Assembly (NCBI GenBank): GCA_030431055.1
Contig: JAUIJA010000001.1
Span: 1-64,000, forward strand
Direction: 5' to 3'
Length of the DNA: 64,000 nucleotides
Source: Bacteroidia bacterium
GTDB taxonomy: Bacteria > Bacteroidota > Bacteroidia > Flavobacteriales > Flavobacteriaceae
Below the pieces are notes generated by a model. The model was not told where the DNA came from. It did no database searches and saw only the letters and a list, made by a program, of their open reading frames with translations. The position numbers and the translations under genes are program-made. Below are positions 35,768 through 44,000 of this stretch, in pieces (the stretch's first letter is position 1; each line of letters begins with the position of its first letter).

Positions 35768-35789
35768 AAAGTCCGCAATTGCGGACTTT
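35768..35789. terminator. Bidirectional terminator after the TolC gene
   Basis: A perfect palindrome AAAGTCCGCAATTGCGGACTTT between two converging genes. It can end both the efflux operon and the CoA-transferase gene. Confidence 0.85.
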
Positions 35790-35792
35790 CAT

Positions 35793-37070
35793 TTATGCAT
35801 TACATTTTATCATTTCGTGATACGATTTATCAATTGCTTCTTGATGATTTGGATGTGCTATTTTTACCATTTCTTTCACCCTTTGTTTTAATGATTTTCC
35901 ATATAAATCGGCAATTCCATTTTCAGTAATAATATAATGAACATGCGAACGCGTAGTTACAACTCCAGCTCCTTGTTTTAAATACGGAACAATTCTACTT
36001 TCGCCACGACGGGTAACAGAAGGCAAGGCAATAATTGCCTTTCCGCCTTTACTTAATGAAGCGCCACGAATAAAATCCATTTGTCCACCAACACCCGAAT
36101 ACATTCTACTTCCTATAGAATCTGCACAAACTTGTCCGGTTACATCTACCTCAATTGCCGAATTAATCGCCACCATTCTATTATTTTTTCTAATTCTAGC
36201 CGTATCGTTAACCATAGAAGATTCTTTCATTTCAATAAACGGATTATCGTCTACAAAATCATATAATCGCTGAGAACCAATTAAAAATGTTGCCAAAGCT
36301 CTTCCTCTTAACGTTCCTTTATAATTACAGTTGATTACATCTTTTTCAATTAAATCGATAACACCATCAGAAAACATTTCGGTATGTAAACCTAAATCTT
36401 TGTGGTTAGTTAATTTACTCAAAGCAGCATTAGGAATTGAACCAATCCCCATTTGTAATGTGCTTTTATTATCAATAAGCGAAGCGATGTATTCTCCTAT
36501 TTTTTCTTCTTCTTTTGTAAAAGGCGAAACTTCGTGAGCGTAAATAGCAATATCGGTTTCAACTAAATAATCAATTTCTGAAACGTGTAAAATTCCATCG
36601 CCAAAAGTTCTTGGCATGTTTTTATTAACCTGAGCAATTACAATTTTTGAATTCTCAATTGCCGCTACAGATGCTTCAACCGAAACTCCTAAAGAGCAAT
36701 ATCCGTGAATATCGGGAGGTGAAACCTGAATAAATGTTACATCTAATTTTACTACTCCGTTTCTAAAAAGCAAAGGCAATTCGCTTAAAAAAACTGGTGT
36801 ATAAGAACCATTTCCTACTGTTAATGTATGTCTTACATTACCACCTATAAAAAATGAATTTACATGAAAACTATCCTTTAATTCAGGATTTGTATAAGGC
36901 GCTTCTCCCTCGGTGTGTAAATGACAAATCTCTACGTTTTTTAATTCTGAAGCTCTTTCAGCAAGTGCTTTTGTCAATATCGTAGGCGTTGCTGCTGCTG
37001 CTTGAACATAAACTCTATCGCCACTTTTTACTACTTTGACAGCTTCTGCTGCCGATACATATTTTCCCAT
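35793..37070 (-). CDS. Acetyl-CoA hydrolase/transferase family protein
   Basis: A CoA-transferase of the acetyl-CoA hydrolase / 4-hydroxybutyrate CoA-transferase family, moving CoA between short-chain acids. The glutamate that carries the CoA thioester lies in GLHTEMFSDG, and the conserved C-terminal ITENGIADLYGKSLKQR is present. I chose the ATG at 37070 (MGKYVSAAEAV), because a -7 box at 37086-37093 lies inside the longer frame. About 425 residues, the usual length. The acid partner cannot be told. Confidence 0.9.
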   Translation of the reverse strand: MGKYVSAAEAVKVVKSGDRVYVQAAAATPTILTKALAERASELKNVEICHLHTEGEAPYTNPELKDSFHVNSFFIGGNVRHTLTVGNGSYTPVFLSELPLLFRNGVVKLDVTFIQVSPPDIHGYCSLGVSVEASVAAIENSKIVIAQVNKNMPRTFGDGILHVSEIDYLVETDIAIYAHEVSPFTKEEEKIGEYIASLIDNKSTLQMGIGSIPNAALSKLTNHKDLGLHTEMFSDGVIDLIEKDVINCNYKGTLRGRALATFLIGSQRLYDFVDDNPFIEMKESSMVNDTARIRKNNRMVAINSAIEVDVTGQVCADSIGSRMYSGVGGQMDFIRGASLSKGGKAIIALPSVTRRGESRIVPYLKQGAGVVTTRSHVHYIITENGIADLYGKSLKQRVKEMVKIAHPNHQEAIDKSYHEMIKCNA

Positions 37071-37085
37071 CCCAAAAATTTTATG

Positions 37086-37093
37086 CAAAATTA
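37086..37093 (-). promoter_or_regulatory. -7 box of the CoA-transferase gene
   Basis: TAATTTTG on the minus strand, 15 bases before the ATG at 37070; supports the shorter start. Confidence 0.5.
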
Positions 37094-37163
37094 CAATCAA
37101 AAGATTTTAAAGAATATGACTTTTCTCATTTTTCAGATGAAGCATACTCTCATTTTTTTATTG

Positions 37164-37171
37164 TATTTTTG
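37164..37171 (+). promoter_or_regulatory. -7 box of map
   Basis: TATTTTTG, 17 bases before the ATG at 37189. Confidence 0.5.
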
Positions 37172-37188
37172 CGCCAGAAATTTGGATT

Positions 37189-38007
37189 ATGATTGTAGTA
37201 AAAACAAGAGAAGAAATTGAAATAATGCGCGAAAGTGCTCTTATTGTTTCTAAAACATTAGGAATGCTAGCCAAGGAAATTAAGCCTGGTGTAACTTCAT
37301 TGCATTTAGATAAATTAGCAGAAGAATTTATTCGCGATCATGGTGCTGAACCTGCTTTTTTAGGAATGTATGGATTTCCTAATTCTCTTTGTATGAGTCC
37401 AAACACACAAGTAGTTCATGGAATTCCAAATGATACTCCTTTACTAGATGGCGATATTATTTCAGTTGATTGTGGTGCTTTGAAAAATGGTTACTATGGT
37501 GACCATGCTTATACTTTTGAAGTAGGCGAAGTTGCTCCTGAAACTAAAAAACTACTTGATATAACTAAAGAATCTTTATACGTTGGTATTCGTGAAACTA
37601 AAGTTGGAAATCGCGTACAAGATATTGGGTTTGCCATTCAACAATTTTGTGAAAGTCATGGTTATGGCGTTGTTCGTGAATTATGTGGCCACGGAATTGG
37701 CCGAAAAATGCACGAAGATCCAGAGGTTCCAAATTACGGTCGTAGAGGTCGTGGTAAAAAACTAGTTAACGGAATGGTTATCGCAATTGAACCTATGATT
37801 AATTTAGGAACAAAAAACATTATTCAACATAAAGATGGTTGGACAATCACAACTGCTGATGGAAAACCAAGTGCTCATTTTGAACATGATGTTGCTATTG
37901 TTGACGGAAAACCTGAATTATTATCGACTTTTGCTTACATCTACGAGGCTTTAGGAATTACTTCAAATGAAGAAGACGAATTTAGACAAGTTCCTTTAGT
38001 TATCTAA
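37189..38007 (+). CDS. map: Methionine aminopeptidase, type I
   Basis: Removes the initiator methionine from new proteins in the cytoplasm. The pita-bread fold motifs are present: DIISVDCGALKNGYYGDHAYTF (metal Asp residues), LCGHGIGRKMHEDP (metal His), AIEPM and the final FEHDVAIVD. At 272 residues it has no zinc-finger extension (type Ia). Its stop overlaps the ATG of the next gene by one base (TAATG). Confidence 0.96.
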   Translation: MIVVKTREEIEIMRESALIVSKTLGMLAKEIKPGVTSLHLDKLAEEFIRDHGAEPAFLGMYGFPNSLCMSPNTQVVHGIPNDTPLLDGDIISVDCGALKNGYYGDHAYTFEVGEVAPETKKLLDITKESLYVGIRETKVGNRVQDIGFAIQQFCESHGYGVVRELCGHGIGRKMHEDPEVPNYGRRGRGKKLVNGMVIAIEPMINLGTKNIIQHKDGWTITTADGKPSAHFEHDVAIVDGKPELLSTFAYIYEALGITSNEEDEFRQVPLVI

Positions 38008-38777
38008 TGAAAAAGCTTTTCAAGTTTATTTTAAATACAATTCCGCGTCCAATCTTAATTCGTTTAAGTATTGTTTTCCGACCTATTTTAGCTTTTTTCT
38101 TGAAAGGAAATAAATTTACAGACCCAATTGACGGAAAAAGCTTCCGCATGTTTTTACCGTATGGTTATGGCAACCAAAGAAACAATGTACTTTCACCAAG
38201 TACACTTTCTTTAGAAAGACATCGCCTATTGTGGTTGTATTTACAAAATGAAACCAATTTTTTCACTTCAACTGAAAAACTAAAAGTTTTACATTTCGCT
38301 CCAGAGCAAGAATTTTACAAACGATTCAAAAAGCAACAAAACTTAGATTATACAACTACCGATTTATTATCGCCTTTGGCAGATGTAAAAGCAGATATTT
38401 GTAATCTACCTTTTGAAGATAATTCTTTTGAAATTATTTTTTGTAACCATGTTTTAGAACACATTCCTGATGATACTAAAGCAATGCAAGAATTATATCG
38501 TGTAATGAAACCTAATGGTTGGGGAATTTTCCAAATTCCGCAAGATTTATCGCGTGAAACTACATTTGCTGATGATTCAATAACGGATGCTAAAGAACGT
38601 GCTAAAATCTTCGGACAATACGATCATGTTCGTGTTTACGGAAGAGATTATTTTGACAAATTAAGAAGTATTGGATTTAAAGTGGAAGAAGTAGATTACA
38701 CATCAAAACTTTCTCCTGAATTAGTGAAAAAATATTGTTTAGCTAAAGGAGAAATTATTCCTGTGGTAAGAAAATAA
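38007..38777 (+). CDS. Class I SAM-dependent methyltransferase
   Basis: A methyltransferase of the type 11 family. The SAM-binding strand reads VLHFAPEQEFYKRF instead of the usual GxGxG loop, then DLLSPLADVKADI, the motif IIFCNHVLEHIPDD and the tail-strand EELYRVMKPNGWGIFQIP. 256 residues. Co-translated with map through a one-base overlap. Substrate unknown. A proline-rich N-terminal segment with hydrophobic stretches (PILIRLSIVFRPILAFF) could touch the membrane. Confidence 0.85.
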   Translation: MKKLFKFILNTIPRPILIRLSIVFRPILAFFLKGNKFTDPIDGKSFRMFLPYGYGNQRNNVLSPSTLSLERHRLLWLYLQNETNFFTSTEKLKVLHFAPEQEFYKRFKKQQNLDYTTTDLLSPLADVKADICNLPFEDNSFEIIFCNHVLEHIPDDTKAMQELYRVMKPNGWGIFQIPQDLSRETTFADDSITDAKERAKIFGQYDHVRVYGRDYFDKLRSIGFKVEEVDYTSKLSPELVKKYCLAKGEIIPVVRK

Positions 38778-38778
38778 A

Positions 38779-38812
38779 TTATGAGACTTCTCGACTTCGC
38801 TAGAAGTGACAA
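38779..38812 (+). repeat. Dispersed hairpin repeat, copy 4
   Basis: TTATGAGACTTCTCGACTTC followed by GCTAGAAGTGACAA. The six-base arms ACTTCT and AGAAGT are perfectly complementary. Lies at the convergence of the methyltransferase and apbE genes, so it could also act as a weak bidirectional terminator. Confidence 0.65.
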
Positions 38813-39826
38813 TTAATTCTGTATTGCTAAAAAATTATCTGTTTGGAAACGTTGCATTTGGTTATTAGTATCAACATACAAAATCATTACATATAATTCT
38901 GGATGTTGTTTTGCAAATTCTTTTCCTTCTTCTAAACTCATCACCATAAAAGCAGTTGCATAACCATCGGCCATAATACACGTTGGCGCTAAAACGGTTG
39001 TACTTAAAATAGTACTTTTTTGTGGTTTTCCAGTTTTAGGATTAATCGTGTGAACAAATTTTTCACCCGTAATAGAATCAATTTGTACTTTTCTGTAATT
39101 ACCAGATGTTGCCATTCCTAAATCTTTCAATTTAACGGTAGCAATCAATTTTCTTTCATCTGGCGTTTGTAGTGGATCATCAATTCCTACAACCCAATCT
39201 TTACTATCAATTGTATTATTTCCTAAAGCAAATAATTCGCCACCAATTTCAACAATTGCATTTTGAATTCCGTTTTCCTTCAAATAATCAACTACTAAAT
39301 CTACCGAATAACCTTGTGCAATCGCATTAAAATCGAAATACGTTGCTGTATGTTTTTTAGAAATAGTTTTATTAGAGTTTAAAGTTACTTTATCGAAGCC
39401 GACAAAGTTCAGCAAACTATCTATTTGAGTTTGATTTAAGTTCTTACGTTCGTGATTTGGTCCAAAACCATATGCGTTCACTAAAACACCAATCGTTGGG
39501 TCAAACAAACCATTCGTTTCTTTATAAATTTTATTCGAAGCTTTGAAAGTTTCCACAAACCAATCGTCAACCACAATAGTTGTATCACCTTGATTAATTT
39601 TTGAAATTAAAGAAGTTGGTTTATACGTTGACAAGGAATTGTCGAAAGCAGTTAATAACGAATCGATTTGTGTTTTAGAAACCACTTCTTCCGTTGCAAT
39701 ATATTTAATGGAATAGGTACTTCCTTGTGCTTCGCCTTGAATAACAAAAAATTGTTCTTTTTTCTCGGTTTGACAAGAAATTAAAACAAGAAAAACAAGT
39801 AGTTTAAAAAAGCGCAATTCCAGCAT
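38813..39826 (-). CDS. apbE: FAD:protein FMN transferase
   Basis: Attaches FMN covalently to Ser/Thr of target proteins, here most likely NqrB and NqrC encoded upstream on the same strand. A lipoprotein signal (FFKLLVFLVLISC) places it in the periplasmic face of the membrane. Family motifs are FDNSLSTYKPTSLISKIN, FDFNAIAQGYSVDLV, VEIGGELFALG and GMATSGNYRK, with ADGYATAFMV near the end for Mg2+ binding. The ATG at 39826 is preferred to a TTG three codons upstream. About 337 residues. Confidence 0.93.
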   Translation of the reverse strand: MLELRFFKLLVFLVLISCQTEKKEQFFVIQGEAQGSTYSIKYIATEEVVSKTQIDSLLTAFDNSLSTYKPTSLISKINQGDTTIVVDDWFVETFKASNKIYKETNGLFDPTIGVLVNAYGFGPNHERKNLNQTQIDSLLNFVGFDKVTLNSNKTISKKHTATYFDFNAIAQGYSVDLVVDYLKENGIQNAIVEIGGELFALGNNTIDSKDWVVGIDDPLQTPDERKLIATVKLKDLGMATSGNYRKVQIDSITGEKFVHTINPKTGKPQKSTILSTTVLAPTCIMADGYATAFMVMSLEEGKEFAKQHPELYVMILYVDTNNQMQRFQTDNFLAIQN

Positions 39827-39871
39827 AATCTTCAAAATAATATTTTTAATTCATTAAAATTATTCATTTTT

Positions 39872-40028
39872 GTCTTGACACAAAAACGAACCAAAAAAGT
39901 CAAGACTGACTTAAAAAGCATAAAAAAATCTACGAAAACCCCAATCACAGATAAAAATAACTCGCTACGCTCAAACAGATTTTTATCTCAACCCTTACTG
40001 CTTTCTTGATTTTCAATACTTTTTAAGT
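39872..40028. repeat. Nested inverted-repeat element in the apbE upstream gap
   Basis: This 211-base gap contains three perfect inverted repeats: GTCTTGAC/GTCAAGAC at 39872-39879 and 39899-39906; ACTTAAAAAG/CTTTTTAAGT at 39909-39918 and 40019-40028; and, inside the second, AGATAAAAAT/ATTTTTATCT at 39949-39958 and 39979-39988. Transcribed, it would fold into a small hairpin followed by a long two-stem structure. No open frame is seen. It may be a mobile noncoding repeat or a structured leader. Confidence 0.6.
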
Positions 40029-40046
40029 AGGTCGGTTTTACTTCAA

Positions 40047-40409
40047 CTATAACAAAACTTGATAACCATTGTAATTTAAAATATAATCTGATGTTGAGTA
40101 AACGGGAAGTTCAAAATTTTCGGCATTAGCTATTCCAACACCAGCAAATAAAACCTTTGCTTTTTTCTCTTTGGCATGCTTTAGGAAAGTCTCCATAAAA
40201 ATAACATCGTAATCGTCAGGATTAATAGGATACGGAACCGCTTGTACCATAACAAAATGCAAAGTATTTTGCGTATCGACACATATAAATTGCGGATGCT
40301 TTTTCAATTGGCTGTTAATGGCAATAAATTCAAAACCTTTCGATTCTAAATCTTTACCTACATGGTTCATCGCGATTTGATGTAATTCCTGTAAACTTAG
40401 TTCTTCCAT
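40047..40409 (-). CDS. Small conserved protein of the nqr-apbE locus
   Basis: A 120-residue soluble alpha/beta protein (LQELHQIAMNHVGKDLESKG, IFMETFLKHAKEKKAKVLFAGVGIA, TSDYILNYNGYQVLL). Such short proteins next to nqrF in Flavobacteria have, I believe, been labelled as an NqrF relative, but no ferredoxin, FAD or NAD motif is visible. It lies between the nqr operon and apbE on the same strand, behind the nqr terminator. Function unknown; an assembly factor or a regulator for the complex is possible. Confidence 0.7.
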   Translation of the reverse strand: MEELSLQELHQIAMNHVGKDLESKGFEFIAINSQLKKHPQFICVDTQNTLHFVMVQAVPYPINPDDYDVIFMETFLKHAKEKKAKVLFAGVGIANAENFELPVYSTSDYILNYNGYQVLL

Positions 40410-40442
40410 GTTGCAAATTTAACGAATTGAATTAGTAGAATT

Positions 40443-40474
40443 AAAAAAACCGATTCAAAATGAATCGGTTTTTT
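40443..40474 (-). terminator. Terminator of the nqr operon
   Basis: ACCGATTCA-AAA-TGAATCGGT bounded by A and T runs, 34 bases past the nqrF stop. Confidence 0.82.
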
Positions 40475-40485
40475 AGTTTATCTAG

Positions 40486-40505
40486 ATTTCTGCTTTCGCA
40501 GAAAT
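40486..40505 (+). repeat. Dispersed hairpin repeat, partial copy 5
   Basis: ATTTCTGC-TTTC-GCAGAAAT, an eight-base perfect stem immediately past the nqrF stop. The arms match the ATTTCT/AGAAAT pattern of the other copies, but the GACAA tail is missing. It may be a truncated copy. Confidence 0.5.
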
Positions 40506-40507
40506 TT

Positions 40508-41821
40508 TTATCCTCCAAAGTCGTCGAAACGAATATTTTCTGGATCTAAACCAAAGTCTTCACCCATTTTTTGAACCGCTTGATTCATTAATGGTGGTCC
40601 ACAGAAGTACAATTCAATATCTTCTGGGTTATCGTGTTTAGATAAATAATTATCAATTACCACGTTGTGGATAAACCCTACAAAACCATCTCCTTCACCA
40701 TCTACACCATCTTTAACTTTCCAATTATCTTCTGGTAAAGGCTCAGAAAGTGCTAAGTAGAATTTAAAGTTAGGGAAATCTTTCTCTAATGCTCTAAAGT
40801 GATCAGTATAGAATAACTCACGCTTAGAACGCCCACCGTACCAATATGTTACTTTTCTTCCTGTTTTAACTGTACGGAATAAGTGATATAAGTGAGAACG
40901 CATTGGCGCCATACCAGCTCCACCACCTACATATAACATTTCAGCATCTGATTCATTGATAAAGAATTCTCCGTAAGGACCTGAAACCGTAACTGGATCT
41001 CCTTCTTTTCTTGAGAAAATGTATGAAGATGCAATACCAGGATTTACTTTTGCCCATCCGTTTGCAGCTCTATCCCATGGTGGAGTAGCAACACGAACAT
41101 TTAACATGATTTTACGACCTTCAGCAGGATAAGAAGCCATAGAATATGCTCTTTCTACCAACTCGTCATTCTTCATTACTAACGGCCATAAATTAAATTT
41201 ATCCCATTCCGCTTTAAACTTGTCAGGTTCACCTGGATGCTCAACTGGATGCGCTGTGATATCAATATCAGTATATTTAATTTCACATTTAGGAATTTCA
41301 ATTTGGATATAACCACCTGGCTCGTAGTGCATATCTTCTGGCAACTCTACAATAAACTCTTTAATAAAAGAAGCAACATTGTAGTTTGAGAAAACTTTAG
41401 CTTCGAACTTTTTAATACCAAAAATTTCTTCTGGCACTTCGATAACCATATCACTTTTTACTTTAACCTGACAACCTAAACGCCATCCTTCAGCTAATTC
41501 TTTTCTATTAAAGTGAGGAACTTCTGTTGGTAAAGCTTCACCTCCACCATCTAAAACTTTACACTTACATTGGATACAAGTTCCCCCACCACCACAAGCA
41601 GATGGTAAGAATATTTTTGCTCCACCTAAAGTAGATAATAAAGTATTTCCTGATCCAACTTCGATTTCTTCATCTCCGTTAATCTTAATTTTAACTGGTC
41701 CTGAAGGAACTAATTTTGCTTTGGCAAACAAAATAACAGCAACTAAAGCCAATAATAAAACTAAAAATGCGATTACGGTAGTTGAAATTAATCCCGTAGT
41801 ACTTACTTCTAATGCTATCAT
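40508..41821 (-). CDS. nqrF: Na+-translocating NADH:quinone reductase subunit F
   Basis: The NADH-accepting subunit of the sodium pump. One N-terminal membrane helix ([20 protein letters not shown]), a [2Fe-2S] ferredoxin domain with C76, C82, C85 and C117 ([15 protein letters not shown]), then an FAD-binding domain (RAYSMAS) and an NADH-binding domain ([19 protein letters not shown]). 437 residues, slightly longer than the Vibrio protein. Last gene of the nqrABCDEF operon. Confidence 0.97.
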   Translation of the reverse strand: MIALEVSTTGLISTTVIAFLVLLLALVAVILFAKAKLVPSGPVKIKINGDEEIEVGSGNTLLSTLGGAKIFLPSACGGGGTCIQCKCKVLDGGGEALPTEVPHFNRKELAEGWRLGCQVKVKSDMVIEVPEEIFGIKKFEAKVFSNYNVASFIKEFIVELPEDMHYEPGGYIQIEIPKCEIKYTDIDITAHPVEHPGEPDKFKAEWDKFNLWPLVMKNDELVERAYSMASYPAEGRKIMLNVRVATPPWDRAANGWAKVNPGIASSYIFSRKEGDPVTVSGPYGEFFINESDAEMLYVGGGAGMAPMRSHLYHLFRTVKTGRKVTYWYGGRSKRELFYTDHFRALEKDFPNFKFYLALSEPLPEDNWKVKDGVDGEGDGFVGFIHNVVIDNYLSKHDNPEDIELYFCGPPLMNQAVQKMGEDFGLDPENIRFDDFGG

Positions 41822-41823
41822 AA

Positions 41824-42585
41824 TTAATTTTGTGCTATTTCAGTTAATGAATCTTTTACCGTTTCGATAGTTGTAGAATCGATTATTGTTTCCTCTATTT
41901 CAATTGTTTCTTCAACCTCAGCTGGAACAACATTTTCTACAACTTCTTTTTTAGCAGGAGCATCATCTCCACCAGTTAACATACCACCGAAAGACATAAA
42001 TCCGATAGCCATTAAACCTGTTAAGATAAATGTCATACCTAAACCTCTAAATGCAGGTGGTACATTTGAATATCTGATTTTTTCGCGAATAGCTCCAATT
42101 GCTAAAATTGCTAAAAACCAACCAATTCCTGAACCTACACCATATACAGTTGCTTCTGTAATATTTGCAAACTCTTTTTGTTGCATGAATAATGAACCTC
42201 CTAAGATAGCACAGTTTACTGCAATAAGTGGTAAGAAAATACCTAATGAGTTGTATAATGCAGGAGCGAACTTCTCTACAATCATTTCTACTAATTGTAC
42301 CATTGTTGCAATAGTAGCAATAAATAAAATGAACGTTAAGAAACTTAAATCGTATTCTGCGTATTCTTCACCTAACCAAACTAAAGCGCCTGGACGAAGA
42401 ATATATTGATCTAATAAATAATTTAATGGTACCGTTACTAGCATAACGAAGATTACCGCAGCTCCAAGTCCAACAGCAGTTGACACTTTTTTAGAAACCG
42501 CTAAGTAAGAACACATTCCTAAGAATGTAGCGAATACCATATTATCAATAAAAATTGACTTTAAAAATAATTCTAATAATTCCAT
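41824..42585 (-). CDS. nqrE: Na+-translocating NADH:quinone reductase subunit E with acidic C-terminal tail
   Basis: A six-helix membrane subunit that, with NqrD, holds an iron site between the two proteins. Typical parts are [28 protein letters not shown] and [20 protein letters not shown]. The family is about 200 residues, while this one has 253: after [12 protein letters not shown] there is a tail of about 45 residues rich in Glu, Val, Thr and Ile ([18 protein letters not shown]). I do not know a role for this tail. Confidence 0.95.
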   Translation of the reverse strand: MELLELFLKSIFIDNMVFATFLGMCSYLAVSKKVSTAVGLGAAVIFVMLVTVPLNYLLDQYILRPGALVWLGEEYAEYDLSFLTFILFIATIATMVQLVEMIVEKFAPALYNSLGIFLPLIAVNCAILGGSLFMQQKEFANITEATVYGVGSGIGWFLAILAIGAIREKIRYSNVPPAFRGLGMTFILTGLMAIGFMSFGGMLTGGDDAPAKKEVVENVVPAEVEETIEIEETIIDSTTIETVKDSLTEIAQN

Positions 42586-42596
42586 TTCTCAGTGTG

Positions 42597-43268
42597 TTAG
42601 TCTTCGATTAAACTTTTATTTCTTGAACGTTGGAAACCAATGATTAATCCTAATGTAATTAACGCCATAGGAGCTAATAACATAAAACCATTGTTTTCAT
42701 AACCGATAGCATATAATCCCGTTTTCTCTACTGGATCACCAAATACTGGGAAACCGAATAATTTTCCAGAACCTAATAACTCACGGAAGAAACCAACGAT
42801 TACTAAAATTAATCCGTAACCAGCAGCATTACCAATTCCGTCTAAGAAAGATTTCCAAGGTCCGTTACCTAGAGCGAAAGCCTCAAAACGCCCCATGATA
42901 ATACAGTTGGTAATAATTAATCCTACGAAAACGGATAATTTTTTGGCTAAATCTGGCACATATGCTTTTAAAGTAAGGTCAACTATAATTACTAAAGTAG
43001 CAACTACAACTAACTGAACGATAATACGAATTGCAGAAGGAATAATATTACGCATTAACGAGATAACTACGTTACCAACTCCTAATACAAACACTACAGA
43101 TATCGCCATAATTACAGATGCTTTTAATTCTGCAGTAATTGCTAAAGCAGAACAAATACCTAATACCTGTAATGTAATAGGGTTATTATCCCACAATGGA
43201 TCTTTTACAAGTCCAATATTCTTTTTTGAGAACAATGGCTCTTTTGATGATGTTTTATTTTCTGCCAT
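42597..43268 (-). CDS. nqrD: Na+-translocating NADH:quinone reductase subunit D
   Basis: A hydrophobic six-helix partner of NqrE, similar in fold and inverted in the membrane. Key segments are PLWDNNPITLQVLGICSALAI, FVGLIITNCIIMGR, GNAAGYGLILVIVGFFRELLG and APMALITLGLII. 223 residues, full length. Lies 11 bases before nqrE and 4 after nqrC. Confidence 0.96.
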   Translation of the reverse strand: MAENKTSSKEPLFSKKNIGLVKDPLWDNNPITLQVLGICSALAITAELKASVIMAISVVFVLGVGNVVISLMRNIIPSAIRIIVQLVVVATLVIIVDLTLKAYVPDLAKKLSVFVGLIITNCIIMGRFEAFALGNGPWKSFLDGIGNAAGYGLILVIVGFFRELLGSGKLFGFPVFGDPVEKTGLYAIGYENNGFMLLAPMALITLGLIIGFQRSRNKSLIED

Positions 43269-43272
43269 AGTT

Positions 43273-43998
43273 TTATTTTTTTAACGTTTCAAAATAAGGT
43301 AAATACAATGCGATACCTTTTTTCAACATTGCAGCAACTCCGTTACCCGTAATTGTTGCTCCAGAAATTGCATCTACTTGATTATCGGTTTTATCCTCAT
43401 TATTAGGATCGCCGTTAGATTTTGAAATTTCAACCGCTTTATAAGTTCCAGTTGCATCAAAAATCATTTCACCTTTAAAATCATTTGTAAAGAAACCTTC
43501 TGTAATATTAGCTCCTAAACCTGGAGTTTCACCTTTATGATCAAAGTAAACTCCGTTAATAGATTTTAAATCTTCATTAAGTGCTACATAACCCCAAATA
43601 GCATCCCAAAGACCATTTCCTCTTACTGGAACAATGTAGATAGTTTTACCATCTTTTTCTCCAACAAACAAAGGCAATCTTTGTGTTTTACCAGCCTTAG
43701 CAGCATCTTGTTCTTTTTTCACATCGATTAAGTAAGCTTCATTATTTTCAGTAGCTTCTGTTCCTTCAACCACATATTGTTTTTTGATATATTGATTGAA
43801 AACATCAGTTGCATTTGAACGAGTAGCTTCAACACTCATAGCGTTTAAAATGTCGATTTGAGTTTTTACTTTATCGTTATTTACACGTCTTTCTTTAGTT
43901 GCATTTGCAAAAAATGCCAACAAAGAACCCACTACTACAACCATTACAACAGCAAAGATTATAGTATATCCGTTTGAATCTGTACGTTTTGTTGCCAT
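43273..43998 (-). CDS. nqrC: Na+-translocating NADH:quinone reductase subunit C
   Basis: A single-pass membrane protein (YTIIFAVVMVVVVGSLLAFF) with a periplasmic domain carrying covalent FMN. The flavinylation motif is SGAT, with the modified T215 in VDAISGATITG. Also GETPGLGANI. 241 residues. It receives FMN from ApbE, whose gene lies downstream. Confidence 0.96.
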   Translation of the reverse strand: MATKRTDSNGYTIIFAVVMVVVVGSLLAFFANATKERRVNNDKVKTQIDILNAMSVEATRSNATDVFNQYIKKQYVVEGTEATENNEAYLIDVKKEQDAAKAGKTQRLPLFVGEKDGKTIYIVPVRGNGLWDAIWGYVALNEDLKSINGVYFDHKGETPGLGANITEGFFTNDFKGEMIFDATGTYKAVEISKSNGDPNNEDKTDNQVDAISGATITGNGVAAMLKKGIALYLPYFETLKK

Positions 43999-44000
43999 AA

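Noticed and set aside
37002..37220. 72-codon plus-strand frame over the promoter region of map
   Set aside because: It covers the CoA-transferase start on the other strand and the map promoter and has no protein-like features.
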